Shown here one piece after another: positions 38,967-48,400 of a stretch of 64,000 nucleotides of DNA. Within the stretch, counting starts at the first letter, position 1. Every line of letters starts with the position of its first letter. The notes beneath the pieces were generated by a model. That model saw nothing but the letters and a program-made list of their open reading frames with translations. It was not told the DNA's origin and searched no databases. Origin of the DNA: Candidatus Woesearchaeota archaeon (GTDB lineage: Archaea; Nanobdellota; Nanobdellia; Woesearchaeales; UBA10216); the NCBI GenBank assembly GCA_016180195.1, contig JACPBS010000004.1, positions 81,485-145,484 on the forward strand, given 5' to 3'. Made by a program: the position numbers and the translations under genes.

Positions 38967-39720
38967 GGTGTTTGCCCTTTTATACAGGGACCTGCTGATA
39001 ATAAGACGTTCGAGATGGCGGGTTGTTGAGCTGATTTATTTCCCGTTGACAACTGTGCTTATCTGGGGTTTTTTTTCTGTATATTCAAGGAGGTTTTCAG
39101 TTGAAGCTGGCCTTATTATTCTGATAATTAACATTTTCTGGAACTTCGCATTCGTTGCCCAGAGCACTGCAAACATGCAGATAATGGAGGATGTTTGGTC
39201 AGGAAGTCTGAAGCAGCTCCTGGTTTCAGGGATTTCAGAGGTTGAGTACATGGTTGGAAGGATGATCACTGCTTCGATTGTCTCATCGATCATACTTGCT
39301 TTGATGGTGCTGACTTCTCTTTTGTTCAGCAGCCAGCAGCTTTACTTCAATCAGCAGTTTATTGTCATTTCCATTCTTACCCTTTTGGTTTCTCTGGCTA
39401 TGGCTGTTTTGGTTTCTGCGATGATTGTATCGCTTGGAAAGAGCTATGGATTCCTGGCGTGGAGTGCGCTGCAGGCCTTCGTTTTCCTATCCGCCCCGTT
39501 TTTCCCAAAAGAGACTTTTCCAGGGGTCATAAGTGCTGTTTCCGCTGTAATGCCCTATACCTATATTTTTGAGTCTGCAAGGGCTTTGTCCTACGGGGAA
39601 AGCATGCCTTTGATGGCTGCTTTTATCACTGTTGTAGCTTATTCAGTCCTTGTTTGGCCGATTTACATCTATCTTTTTAGGAAGGCAAGGAAGAATGGCA
39701 ATCTAGTCAGGCTAGGGTAG
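38953..39720 (+). CDS. ABC-2 type transporter permease
   Basis: A 255-residue protein with six membrane helices and the ABC-2 pattern (N-terminal RDLLIIRRSRWRVVELIYFP, then helix pairs and a VMPYTYIFESARA segment before the last helices). It forms a dimer that works with the ATPase encoded immediately upstream, overlapping by 14 bases. ATG 38953 is used; an in-frame GTG lies three bases earlier. Confidence 0.9.
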   Translation: MRLHKVFALLYRDLLIIRRSRWRVVELIYFPLTTVLIWGFFSVYSRRFSVEAGLIILIINIFWNFAFVAQSTANMQIMEDVWSGSLKQLLVSGISEVEYMVGRMITASIVSSIILALMVLTSLLFSSQQLYFNQQFIVISILTLLVSLAMAVLVSAMIVSLGKSYGFLAWSALQAFVFLSAPFFPKETFPGVISAVSAVMPYTYIFESARALSYGESMPLMAAFITVVAYSVLVWPIYIYLFRKARKNGNLVRLG

Positions 39721-39776
39721 TTTTGCAGAAGGAAAATGTGAGGGCATCGATAACTATTCGCAGGATCTGCAGGCTG

Positions 39777-39986
39777 TCAGTTAAGAGTTCCTTTAAGCTC
39801 AAGGTATTTCCTGTATTTCTTGGGGCTGAGGTCTTTTTGTTCCATTTCCTTGATGCATTTGTCGCAGTATAATGGGCTGTCATACTCGAGCTTGGATACC
39901 TTGCCTTTGCATATCTCGCATGCTTCGTAGTCCTTTGAATGCATGGCCTTTTCATGCAGGCCTTGTTTTAAAAATCTTATGATCAA
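39777..39986 (-). CDS. Small zinc-ribbon protein
   Basis: A 69-residue protein with a four-cysteine zinc site (CEICKG and YCDKC) flanked by charged helices. No enzymatic motif. It overlaps the end of the upstream membrane-protein gene by four bases and is third in an operon with rpiB. Family unknown. Confidence 0.6.
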   Translation of the reverse strand: MIIRFLKQGLHEKAMHSKDYEACEICKGKVSKLEYDSPLYCDKCIKEMEQKDLSPKKYRKYLELKGTLN

Positions 39987-40447
39987 AGTATGATGCCTAG
40001 TGCAAATGCTGACAGAAGGAGCGGGAAGATATCTGCAACGCCTTTTCCCAGCAGGCTTTTGATGCCCAGCTTTCTGTTGTTCGCAGTTAGGATGCTTCCT
40101 TCGGCAATCCCTATGATGAATACCATCGAAGTTATTATTATCAGTGATTTTTGCGAAGGCGATGCCAGGAATATCATCAGTCCAAGAAGGGAGTAAATGA
40201 TGATGTTGTTCATCTCGATGTAGAGAAGTGCAATTGCGGCAACATAAGCCAATAGCTTTATGGTTGTGCCCGCGCCAATTATGTTCAGGATTAATACTGT
40301 TGATGCTGCAAGAAGGGCTTTCTTCAGTATTACGAAATAATCCTTTCCTTTTTTTAGTTCCTCTTTCGCAGATGTGGATATCATTATTCCTGCTGCTATG
40401 CCGAGGCTGGATGCGATAACTGATAGGAAATAGCTTGTTGTCTGCAT
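39983..40447 (-). CDS. Small integral membrane protein
   Basis: A 154-residue protein with about five hydrophobic helices (first FLSVIASSLGIAAGIMI, last LLLSAFALGIIL). It resembles no transporter family I can name. It lies one base after rpiB and overlaps the zinc-ribbon gene, so the three are probably cotranscribed. Confidence 0.6.
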   Translation of the reverse strand: MQTTSYFLSVIASSLGIAAGIMISTSAKEELKKGKDYFVILKKALLAASTVLILNIIGAGTTIKLLAYVAAIALLYIEMNNIIIYSLLGLMIFLASPSQKSLIIITSMVFIIGIAEGSILTANNRKLGIKSLLGKGVADIFPLLLSAFALGIIL

Positions 40448-40448
40448 A

Positions 40449-40916
40449 TTACGTGCTCTCGAACTGGTATATTATTTTCAGCCTTCTTTCGTGGCGTTTG
40501 TCATGGCTGAATGGCGTGCTTATCCACTGGTCAATGATTTTGAATGCATCAGCTTCGCTTGTGCGGTCTCCTGATATTGCAAGGACATTTGAGGCATTGT
40601 GTTCCCGTGAATGCCTGGCGGTTTCCAAGTCGAATGCTGCCACAGCCCTTACTCCCTTGACCTTGTTTGCTGCTATCACCATGCCGGCTGCTGATCTGCA
40701 TATCAGAATTCCCTTTACATCGTCCTGGAAGATTTTTTTTTCTTCGGCAGCCCCGACCTTTTTAGCCACATTTAATGCGAACGGGGAATAGTCATCTTTT
40801 GGGTCCAGGGAATGGGCGCCCTCGTCCATGATTGGCATTCCTTTCCCGGAGAGGTGCTCCTTTATTTTTTCCTTAAGCTCGTATCCCCCGTGGTCCGCTC
40901 CGAGGATTATCATCAT
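40449..40916 (-). CDS. rpiB: Ribose-5-phosphate isomerase B (RpiB/LacAB family)
   Basis: A 155-residue protein with the RpiB start ILGADHGGYELKEKI, the catalytic Cys in GILICRSAAGMVIAANK, and the phosphate-binding A-R-x-x-R-E-H-N-A-S-N-V-L-A box. It interconverts ribose 5-phosphate and ribulose 5-phosphate. Most archaea use RpiA, so a B-type enzyme is notable but common among DPANN and bacteria. TATA-like ctaatattaata (about 40935-40946) lies at -26. It is the first gene of a three-gene operon. Confidence 0.88.
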   Translation of the reverse strand: MMIILGADHGGYELKEKIKEHLSGKGMPIMDEGAHSLDPKDDYSPFALNVAKKVGAAEEKKIFQDDVKGILICRSAAGMVIAANKVKGVRAVAAFDLETARHSREHNASNVLAISGDRTSEADAFKIIDQWISTPFSHDKRHERRLKIIYQFEST

Positions 40917-40947
40917 GCAGGCATACTCTGGAAGCTAATATTAATAG

Positions 40948-41226
40948 TTATTCGTTTTTTCGGGATAGCTTGCTAAGCCACAGCGTGACTATCACAACAG
41001 TTATTGTCACGAAGAGGGCATAAAGAAGTTTTGCTATTATTCCCTCCCCCTTTTCAATGGGAAAGTATTTGTCAAATAGCGCCTGGATTGCGCTGTTCCA
41101 TGCCAGGGCAGCGATCAAGCCGAATGCTGATATCGCAAGCGCATTCATCCTGTCTACAACTTCCCTGCCTGTTTCCCTCACAGGTTCGGCCACTGGCAGG
41201 AAATGATCGGGTTTTCTTCTTGCCAT
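40948..41226 (-). CDS. DUF5654-like two-helix membrane protein
   Basis: A 92-residue protein with a basic N-terminus and two hydrophobic spans (ALAISAFGLIAALAW and LLYALFVTITVVIVTLWL), matching my recollection of the DUF5654 layout in which a V-D-R-M-N-x-L box precedes helix 1. ATG 41226 is preferred over TTG 41247 because aattaatatt (41246-41255) is a TATA at about -24. Function unknown. Confidence 0.65.
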   Translation of the reverse strand: MARRKPDHFLPVAEPVRETGREVVDRMNALAISAFGLIAALAWNSAIQALFDKYFPIEKGEGIIAKLLYALFVTITVVIVTLWLSKLSRKNE

Positions 41227-41277
41227 GGCTTTTTTAGGGCTTGGCAATTAATATTGGTTAGTTTGCTGATTTTGATT

Positions 41278-41529
41278 TTATCGCCATTTTGAATGGCCCC
41301 AGTGGATTATTAAGTCAACGCCCAGCTTTTCTATATGCAAGGGCACATCGCATGCCCCGAAGCAGGTTCCTGCCCATATTAGAATCCTTGCGCCAGTCCT
41401 GGATTCAAGGTATCGCTGTATTTCAGCCGCCTTTGGCCTTAACCCTGATGGCAGCTGTATGCATACCAGGCTTGCGTTCTCCGACTTTATCTTGTCCACT
41501 GCTGCATCTAGCTCCAGGTCGTATTGCAT
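41278..41529 (-). pseudogene. Truncated diphthamide synthase (DPH2) N-terminal fragment
   Basis: An 83-codon frame that matches the first quarter of archaeal Dph2: YDLELDAAVDKI, VCIQLPSGLRPKAAEI, CFGACDVPLHIEKLGVDLIIHWGHS. The cysteine of CFGACD would be one ligand of the radical-SAM-like [4Fe-4S] cluster. The frame ends three residues after GHS, whereas Dph2 is about 320-340 residues. No continuation is found before the next gene. It is therefore a remnant, unless expressed as a domain. Confidence 0.75.
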
Positions 41530-41653
41530 TTGAGTTAGAAAAATGATATGGCTTAAATCTGTTTTGGTTTTGAATAATCAAGCGCTCCTTCGAGGACAAG
41601 GAAATTCGTGCGAGGTGAATCCCGAACAACATCACCTGTGGCTAAAATTCAAC

Positions 41654-42085
41654 TCACCACCATCTTTGTTCAGGGAATTTTCTTGTCAAATCACCATTTG
41701 TTTCTTTTATTCTAGCTATTAGTCCTTCCCCGCAATCTTCTCGAAAATGTCTATCCATGTCTTTTGTAACCGTACCAGTTCCGCTTCGGAGTGCAATCTT
41801 CTTTGGTCTCTCAATAACCACTTGGTTCAGGATACCATTTCCTAGCCCTCCATTCGAATAGTGAATTTGGACATCTCCTTTTTCGGCTGCAAATCTTTCC
41901 TCGGTGCCCCATATTCCATAATCTATGGTGCTTCTTTCAACAGAATATCCACAACCCGTAAACATCTGTAATCGAGCTGCATTTAATCTTTCAAGTTCTG
42001 CCTGATAGCCAGGAGTATTAACGTATCCAAAAAATCCAATAGCCGCTGCGGCAATTCCTGCCGTTAAATAATCAAAAAAACCCAT
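41654..42085 (-). CDS. Unknown protein with N-terminal membrane helix
   Basis: A 143-residue protein. Residues 5-22 are hydrophobic (LTAGIAAAAIGFFGY), so it is anchored or exported; the rest is a mixed alpha/beta domain with two cysteines (GCGY and DCGE). AGGAGG (42093-42098, minus strand) is a strong Shine-Dalgarno. It is the second gene of a two-gene operon with the 54-residue protein at 42104. The 124 bases downstream hold two small hairpins but no gene. Confidence 0.6.
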   Translation of the reverse strand: MGFFDYLTAGIAAAAIGFFGYVNTPGYQAELERLNAARLQMFTGCGYSVERSTIDYGIWGTEERFAAEKGDVQIHYSNGGLGNGILNQVVIERPKKIALRSGTGTVTKDMDRHFREDCGEGLIARIKETNGDLTRKFPEQRWW

Positions 42086-42103
42086 TTTAAGCCTCCTTTT
42101 TGT

Positions 42104-42268
42104 TTATGCCATTACCTCATCAAGTTCTAACTTGCTTAGTTTCTTCTTGTTCAATATTGTTGCGAAGCTCTTGTTTCTTGATTTGTTTGCCTTCTTAAGC
42201 TCTTCTATTGTTTCCTTGTCCGAGTCCTCTTCGTTGTCTATGAAGAGGTCGTAGTCTATGTCTTTCAT
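42104..42268 (-). CDS. Small acidic/basic protein, unknown
   Basis: A 54-residue protein with an acidic N-terminal half (DIDYDLFIDNEEDSD) and a basic helical C-terminal half (NKKKLSKLELDEVMA). ATG 42268 is set by a TATA box (42288-42298) 26 bases upstream; a perfect dyad lies between the two. Size, charge pattern and operator-like dyad would fit a small autoregulator, but there is no recognised DNA-binding motif. Confidence 0.5.
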   Translation of the reverse strand: MKDIDYDLFIDNEEDSDKETIEELKKANKSRNKSFATILNKKKLSKLELDEVMA

Positions 42269-42288
42269 GAGGGGTGTTTTGCCCCTCA
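42268..42288. promoter_or_regulatory. Dyad between TATA box and start codon, possible operator
   Basis: TGAGGGG (42268-42274) and CCCCTCA (42282-42288) form a perfect 7-base inverted repeat with a 7-base spacer. It covers the expected transcription start of the 42104-42268 gene. Archaeal repressors usually bind there. Confidence 0.55.
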
Positions 42289-42304
42289 ATTTATAAATCT
42301 TTCG

Positions 42305-42637
42305 CTACTTGGAAGTAGTCAAATTATTTTCTCTTTGGTAGGGGTATCTGGTGTATTTTTTGCATGCCCTGCAGTAATACACAACCTTGCCTTTTGCAAG
42401 CCTTATCCTGGAGTTTGAAGAAGTGAAGTATGTATTGCAGTGCTTGCAGAACCTTATCTTAAGCTCCTTTGGGAGCCTTATCTTGTGCTTCATGGCCAAT
42501 CTCCTGGCCTTCCTTACGTTCCTGTCCGCAACTTTTTGTATTGCTGTTTCTGATTTTTTGAACAATTCCTTTATTTTCTTATCTGCTTCCTCTTTTTTTG
42601 CCTGCTTTAGTTTTTGAAAATATCCCTTGCTTTTCAT
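42305..42637 (-). CDS. rnp4: RNase P protein component 4 (Rpr2/Rpp21)
   Basis: A 110-residue protein of the Rpp21 family. An N-terminal helical part with V-x-R-N-V-R-K-A-R-R-L-A-M-K is followed by KIRLPKELKIRFCKHC and a second cysteine pair in YYCRACKKYTRYPY, making the zinc ribbon. In archaea it binds Rpp29 and the RNase P RNA and helps substrate recognition in tRNA 5' processing. Another RNase P protein (Rpp30 type) is at 55760. Confidence 0.88.
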   Translation of the reverse strand: MKSKGYFQKLKQAKKEEADKKIKELFKKSETAIQKVADRNVRKARRLAMKHKIRLPKELKIRFCKHCNTYFTSSNSRIRLAKGKVVYYCRACKKYTRYPYQRENNLTTSK

Positions 42638-42701
42638 GCTGCTCTCCTTGATTCCAAAGAACGAGTTTTTAACAAGAAAAGGCCTATAAATATTATTCGG
42701 G

Positions 42702-42947
42702 CTAGGCTGTTCCGAGCTTTGCGCAGCATACCATGCCTTCGCCCTTGCAGTTGAAGCTTACCTGCACTTCAGTTCCTGCAAAGCATGAATCTTTGCATGT
42801 GCCTTTGACAGGCTCGCAGCTGTTTGTGTTGTTTAGCCAGTTTCCCATGGCTCCTGTGAAAATAAGTATGAGCACTACCAGCACAGTAAGTGCTATTAGT
42901 GCGATGATTATGGTGTTTATCGAAAGTCCTTGTGCTTTTTTGTCCAT
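42702..42947 (-). CDS. Small pilin-like protein
   Basis: An 81-residue protein with a class III-like start MDKKAQGLSINTIIIALIAL, a single membrane helix (10-32) and a short Cys-rich ectodomain (five cysteines in 35 residues). The short basic head with Gln-Gly before the hydrophobic helix resembles archaeal type IV pilins and archaellins. A TATA-like region (42965-42990) lies upstream. It follows the seven-gene surface operon and may be a separately transcribed major subunit. Confidence 0.65.
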   Translation of the reverse strand: MDKKAQGLSINTIIIALIALTVLVVLILIFTGAMGNWLNNTNSCEPVKGTCKDSCFAGTEVQVSFNCKGEGMVCCAKLGTA

Positions 42948-42993
42948 TATGTGCGCCTTTTTTGTTTTTTTGTCGCTTATTTATATATAAACT

Positions 42994-43509
42994 TTATGAT
43001 TTGGTGCATATATTGAGCACTGTGAATACTGTTCCGTATTCTGTTGGGAGGGGATATATTACCTGGGTCTTGTCCTGCCTGCACATTCGCTGGTTGCTCA
43101 CGTCCTCGATCACTGCTTTTCCGGGGGCACAGTTTTTCAGGTCCTTGCTGCATAGGTAAAACTCATATTCCTTTTTCCTGGGCTTTAGCGAGCCTTCAAG
43201 TATGCCTTTTATTACTGTTTCCGCCTTTTGGCAGTATGTTATTGTGTTGTCAGCACACCTGTTTGGGAGTTCCGGGGGTGTTGAGCAGTCCTGGATCAGT
43301 TCCTTGAGTTCAACCCCTACCTTGCATTCGTTCACTTCAAGCTTGTCTGAAAGCAGCGTGTTGAGGAATGCGGTTGCAACCTGTTTGTCCCCTGCGTCAG
43401 ACAGTATTTTTGGCTCCTTTATTAGGAATTTCATTGCGAATACCATTCCGATTATCATTATGAGGACTATTATTGCGAGCCCTATCATCTCTGTCTGCGC
43501 CCTACTCAT
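42994..43509 (-). CDS. Pilin-like surface protein (minor pilin candidate)
   Basis: A 171-residue protein starting MSRAQTEMIGLAIIVLIM, very like archaellin/pilin class III signals, followed by a small ectodomain with several cysteine pairs (CSTPPELPNRC; YLCSKDLKNC). It is the last gene of the overlapping surface operon (eight-base overlap with the preceding gene). Likely a minor pilin or anchored subunit. Confidence 0.65.
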   Translation of the reverse strand: MSRAQTEMIGLAIIVLIMIIGMVFAMKFLIKEPKILSDAGDKQVATAFLNTLLSDKLEVNECKVGVELKELIQDCSTPPELPNRCADNTITYCQKAETVIKGILEGSLKPRKKEYEFYLCSKDLKNCAPGKAVIEDVSNQRMCRQDKTQVIYPLPTEYGTVFTVLNICTKS

Positions 43510-43975
43510 ATGCGTCCACCGTTAGTATCGCGAAGCTGGTTCCGGTTAGCGGGTCATTTAGTGCAACAGGAACCCATATGGATTGCTTTGATGTTGTTGC
43601 CGGATTTTTCCTGGAATAAACCTGTACCTTGCCTTTACTGGGGTATATTTTTTCAAGGGTTATTTCGCTGTATCTGAATACCTCAAAATATTGGTTTTTC
43701 GGGACTGATCCAGAACTGAATGCTGTTATTTTGCTCTCGTCAAAGCAGTATGTCTTGCCGTTACATTGGAGTTCTGGCAGGTTCAGTGCTGATTTTGCGA
43801 TTTTGATGGCTTTTGCGTTCTTCTCCTCCATGTATTTGGTTTCCGTGTTGCTTTTCTGCATGTTGGCGTAAAACACGAAGCCGAATGCCACTAGCATGAA
43901 GAATATGAGTATTACAGCTATTGTTTCCAGCATTCTTGTCTGGGCTTTTTTCTGCTTTAGTATATTGTTGGGCAT
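43502..43975 (-). CDS. Pilin-like anchored protein
   Basis: A 157-residue protein. From ATG 43975 the N-terminus is NNILKQKKAQTRMLETIAVILIFFMLVAFGF, a basic head plus one hydrophobic helix; the ectodomain is beta-rich with one close cysteine pair (LQCNGKTYCF). It overlaps the previous gene by 19 bases and the next by eight. Longer in-frame starts would add an implausible basic tail, so 43975 is preferred. Confidence 0.6.
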   Translation of the reverse strand: MPNNILKQKKAQTRMLETIAVILIFFMLVAFGFVFYANMQKSNTETKYMEEKNAKAIKIAKSALNLPELQCNGKTYCFDESKITAFSSGSVPKNQYFEVFRYSEITLEKIYPSKGKVQVYSRKNPATTSKQSIWVPVALNDPLTGTSFAILTVDAYE

Positions 43976-44925
43976 GACTGAAGTAGCGCATCCCTGTTTT
44001 GCTGGTCTAGGGCTGCCTTTGCCTCCTTTAGCTCTTCGATTCCTATGTTTTGTTTCTTTAGCTTGTCTATTTGGGCTATGCCGTATTTGTCCTTGCATTT
44101 TTCATCGTTTTCGAATGTTTTTGCGAGTTGTTCTGCTTTTATTGAATATATTGCGCTTACTGAGTTCATTCTCTGGTATGCTTTCATCATGGAGCATTCA
44201 AAATCCTTTTTGTTCCCTGAGTATATGGCCGCTACCATCATTGCTTTACCTGTGTACTGGATCTCATTGTTCGGTTGGAATATTATTTTCCCTTCCTCCA
44301 GGTCTGAGGTTTCTGGTATTACCTGGATTTGAATTAGCTCTTTTGGCCTGGGTTGGGGGGCTGCTGGCTGTATTCCCGCGCCTATCACTACAACGCGGTT
44401 TGCGTTTTTGGTCTGTATCGGCCTGCTGGCGTCTTGTATTGCCTTGTTGGACTGCTCGGGAAGTTCCCTGTATATCTGTTCCGCTACGTTTCTTGTGTCC
44501 GCGTCATTGTACAGGACAACATATCTTGTGTCATTTGCTGTGAGGTATATGAAGTTGGATGCTTTGAATGGCACGTTCCACTCGTTCGTCATGGCTATGA
44601 TTTCATTGCTCTTGATTGATTTTGGCGAGAATACAGGCTCTGTTGGCTCAAGGGGGCTGGTCTGGCCTATCTTTATGTATGTTTTTCCTGAATCGCAATT
44701 TACCTTCAAGTCTATTCCCGGCAGGCGTACCAGTTGGGAGCTTCTGGAGGGCTGGAACATGAGCTCGTCTATGGTCTTAAGCTCTTCTTCTGCACGGCTT
44801 TTTTCCATCTCGTTTTTTTGCCTTATTCCTATGGTTGCAAAGAACGCTATTATGACTGAGCCCGCTATTAGGACATATATCCAGTTGACTTGTTCGCCTA
44901 GCATACCTTTCTTTTTCATGTGCAT
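43957..44925 (-). CDS. Anchored surface-operon protein
   Basis: A 322-residue protein with a basic head and one membrane helix (GEQVNWIYVLIAGSVIIAFFATIG, about 10-33), then a mostly soluble ectodomain with a proline-rich patch (QPAAPQPRPKE) and a helical C-terminal third. Orientation is probably N-in, C-out like its neighbours. Family unknown; position in the overlapping operon implies a structural role in the same assembly. ATG 44919 is an alternative start. Confidence 0.6.
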   Translation of the reverse strand: MHMKKKGMLGEQVNWIYVLIAGSVIIAFFATIGIRQKNEMEKSRAEEELKTIDELMFQPSRSSQLVRLPGIDLKVNCDSGKTYIKIGQTSPLEPTEPVFSPKSIKSNEIIAMTNEWNVPFKASNFIYLTANDTRYVVLYNDADTRNVAEQIYRELPEQSNKAIQDASRPIQTKNANRVVVIGAGIQPAAPQPRPKELIQIQVIPETSDLEEGKIIFQPNNEIQYTGKAMMVAAIYSGNKKDFECSMMKAYQRMNSVSAIYSIKAEQLAKTFENDEKCKDKYGIAQIDKLKKQNIGIEELKEAKAALDQQNRDALLQSCPTIY

Positions 44926-45419
44926 AATGTCAGTGTTGTTTCAGTGGATGGTGATTGCATGATGTAGGTTTTGTCGCCGCATCCGAAAAGGTCTATTGCA
45001 ATCTTCCCTTTTCTAGTTTCAATGCATTCGTATCCGGTTTTCACGGCCAGATCCTCGATGAGGAACCATTCGTTGTCGCATTTTCCCTGCTTTGGGGTTA
45101 GGAAAGTGTTCGTTGTTTTTGTTTTTGCGCTATCCCTGATTATGCGGTTTGTTATTAGCTGGGGGTCTTTTTCGAGGTCCGCAAAGCATACGGATGTGTA
45201 CTCTGGTGGCAGGTAGAATGGCTTGTTCTTTTTCTCGGTTCCGTATCCCTGGGCATCCTTTACTGCATTGGATATCTTGCTTTTGAACTGTGATACTTCC
45301 CCGCATTTGCCCATGTTTGTAAGCTGTGTCACGGCTTTCCATCCGAAAATCAGGACAAGGCTTACTACTAGCATGGCGAATATGTATATGAAGATCTGCC
45401 CTGATACTTGGGCTTTCAT
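44916..45419 (-). CDS. Pilin-like anchored protein
   Basis: A 167-residue protein starting MKAQVSGQIFIYIFAMLVVSL, a pilin-like head and helix, with an ectodomain of six cysteines. The S-G-Q-I-F-I-Y core resembles the S-Q-I-T-x-F-I starts of the larger surface proteins here. It overlaps the giant PEGA protein by four bases upstream and the 43957 gene by ten bases downstream. Confidence 0.6.
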   Translation of the reverse strand: MKAQVSGQIFIYIFAMLVVSLVLIFGWKAVTQLTNMGKCGEVSQFKSKISNAVKDAQGYGTEKKNKPFYLPPEYTSVCFADLEKDPQLITNRIIRDSAKTKTTNTFLTPKQGKCDNEWFLIEDLAVKTGYECIETRKGKIAIDLFGCGDKTYIMQSPSTETTLTLCT

Positions 45420-48400
45420 TTTTTCTTCCCTTTTATTTCTGAGGTCTTGCTTTTCAATTTTTTGAATACATCGTCTTCATCAGGCTTTTTTTCTTCCGGT
45501 GCGGCTTCGAACTGCTTTATGACGTCCTTTCTTTTTTGCTCCAGGTCCTTCTCCCTTTTCTTGAGGATTGCGTGTTCTGTTTCAGGCCTTATCCTTTGCT
45601 GCGGTGGTGTTGGGGGCTGTATCCTCATAGGGGTGAATGGCTGGTTTTCATTCTGTTTTGAGGGCTTGGCGTTTTTCTTCTTCAGGAGCCTGTATGTTAC
45701 AGCGGCTATTCCGATCAGCGTGATTATTCCCAGTGCCCAGAATATGAGCTTTGTGTTTATGCCGCCTGTTGATGCCTTTTCCTCGTCACACTCATCCCCA
45801 AAGCCGTCATCATCAGTGTCTTTCTGGTCTGGATTGCGGTCGTTTACGCAGTTGTCCGCGTTGTCGTTCACTCCATCTCCATCAGTGTCCTTGTCCTGAC
45901 CATCATCATCCTGCTTGCATTTTCCGGCCAGGCATTTTCCTGACTTGCAGTCTGTCTCTTCTGTGCATTGCTTTCCGGAATCGCACTTCTTTCCCTTCAA
46001 AGAGCATTGGTTTCCGCAGTCAACATCAGATTCCGTGGCTGCATCAAGCCTGTTGTTTGAGCATGTGTCCTGTGTTGATGAGCATTTCTGGTTCGCGCAG
46101 CTGAATGACATGCAGTCCTTGTCGCTGATGCATGCCTTCGTGTTCTCGCAGCCAACACAGTTGCCTCCGCAGTCTATGTCGGTCTCGTTCTGGTTTTTAA
46201 TGTAGTCGAAGCATGTTGGTCTTGTGCATGTCCTGTTCACGCATGATCCGCTTTCGCAGTCCCGGTCTATGCTGCAGGTGTTGCATGCGCTACATTCCCT
46301 GCCTCCGCAATCTATTCCTGTTTCATCAGCATCCTTTCTTCTGTTTGTGCAGTGATCGGAGTCTGATGAGAATGACACATAGACGCCATCGCTTTTACCG
46401 GTTCTGCTCCATAGGTTTGCGTTATTGAGCGCCATGACATTGATGTAGTACTCGTTTCGGTCGGTGAGGTTCAGGTTTCTTATTGTTTCCCTGTTTCTGG
46501 TTGTGTTCACCCAGTTAAGGATGATTTTATCTGTGCTTTTTTCGACAACTTGGTATTGGTACAGCTTTATCCCTGATTCCGGGTCTGTTGAGTTCCATGA
46601 TGCTGTAAGCTGCCTTCGATCATTTGATGTTTCGCCGTCATCAATTATTGGGGAAGTGGGTGCTGTTTCATCTATTGTAAACTCTGCCGCGGCTTCCCTT
46701 GTTTCCTTGTTCGGGAACGTGCACCTGATGTGATACCTGTAGGCTCCTGGCTGAAGGTGCAGCCTTGTCTGGTGTATTACGCCTTTTCTTCCGAACGAGC
46801 TGTTCCCTGTATAGATGCTATTGTTAGCGTAAATGCATTCAGCTTCCTTGTTTGTTGTTGCAGTCAGGTCTGCGCTCCTTGTTGAGTAGTATTCCTTGTA
46901 TTCCAGGGTGAGCTGCGGGCTTAAATGTGCATTCACGGTTATTGTTATTGTCTTGTTCTCAGATAATGACCCTGCCTTGTTTTTGCACGTTACAAAAATG
47001 GTGTTTTGCCCGTTTTCGAGCTGCGTGCTTGTCATGTTCTGCTGTACCTGCTTGCTGTATGATTCGGGAATGTCTTCGTCAGTGCCCTCAAACAAGGTCA
47101 TGTCCTCATACTTCATCTCGTTCTTGGAATGCCTGCATGCGACTTCCTGGTCAGATTCTACTGTGAGGTTGGAGACCACTGGCTCTGCCCATATTATTTG
47201 GGGGTTGGCGAATAGTTTTATGGTAGGGTTGCTTTCTATTAGCTGTATCCTGGCTGTTTTTGACGCGACATCCCCCCCGAAATCCTTGCATTTGATGTAT
47301 ATGGGCACGTTTACTGTGGAGAACCTTCTTATTGAGTGAAGCATGTTGCCTTGCGTCGTGAAGAATGTATGCATTGAGTCGTATGGGGTGTCGCTTGTTG
47401 AAAGCTTGCATGTGGCCTGCTTGTTGGTCTCCACGGCAAGGTCGTATATCCTTGTCATTGTCGCCATCAGCCTTGGCTCGATTATGCTTATTTCGAGGTT
47501 TGCCTCTGCTCTGATAGGAGTCATTACTACCCTGAGTATTCGCTTTTCAGAGGGATTTATCAATACCTCTCCAAAGGAGTCATTGTAGCCCTGTTTTGTT
47601 ATGTTGTATTTGTGTATTCCCGGGGTCAGTCCTGTTATTGTTACCGGGGTTATCAGCTTTTCCGCGCCGTCGATGGATGCCTCTGCAAAAATCCCTTTTT
47701 CTGTTGCTGCATCTGTTGTTAGTATTGACAGGTTTCCTGTTCCTGCCGGGCCGGGTAGCGGTGTCAGGCTTATGTTGAGGTTCGTATTTGAGTTTACGAT
47801 GATTTCAAAATTCCCGGTTGCTGTCCTGTATCCTGATTTTGATATGGTAAACGTGTGTGTCCCTTTTTGCATGCCTGATTTAGTCATAGGTGTTGTGCCT
47901 GAATTTTCGCCGTCTATGGAAATGTCAGCCATTATGCCGATTCCTATTGTGCTGTCATGCGCGCTTGCTGTCAGGTTTCCTGTGTTTGGTGGTGGCGGAA
48001 GTGCGCTGATTGTCGCGTCTATTCTTGTTGTTTCCGCAGGCCTGATTGTGAATTTGCCTGTTGTGGTTTTGTATCCTTTCTTTTGGATCTGGTAATTGTG
48101 TTCGCCGGTTCTTAGCGATGCTGTAAGGGGTGATAGCCCTTTGTGCTTGCCGTCAACATAGATATCTGCGGCTATCAGATCGCTGTTCTGGCCGTCTTTT
48201 ACTGAGATGGACAGGGTTCCTTCTGAAGGTATGACTAGTATGTCTATTGATGCTTTCTTTACTCGTTCGAGGTTCTTGTTTTCATCCACGCTGTAGAAGC
48301 TGAACTGGTTGTTTCCATTGGTCACAATGCCCAGGTCCGCAAGTTCCTGTATGCTTATGAGTTTTTGTGTGGTGCTGTATGGAAAGGTTGATGCATCATC

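Noticed and set aside
41530-41653. Possible C/D box or other small RNA downstream of the 41654 gene
   Set aside because: Two small hairpins are visible, but no C (RUGAUGA) plus D (CUGA) box pair is present.
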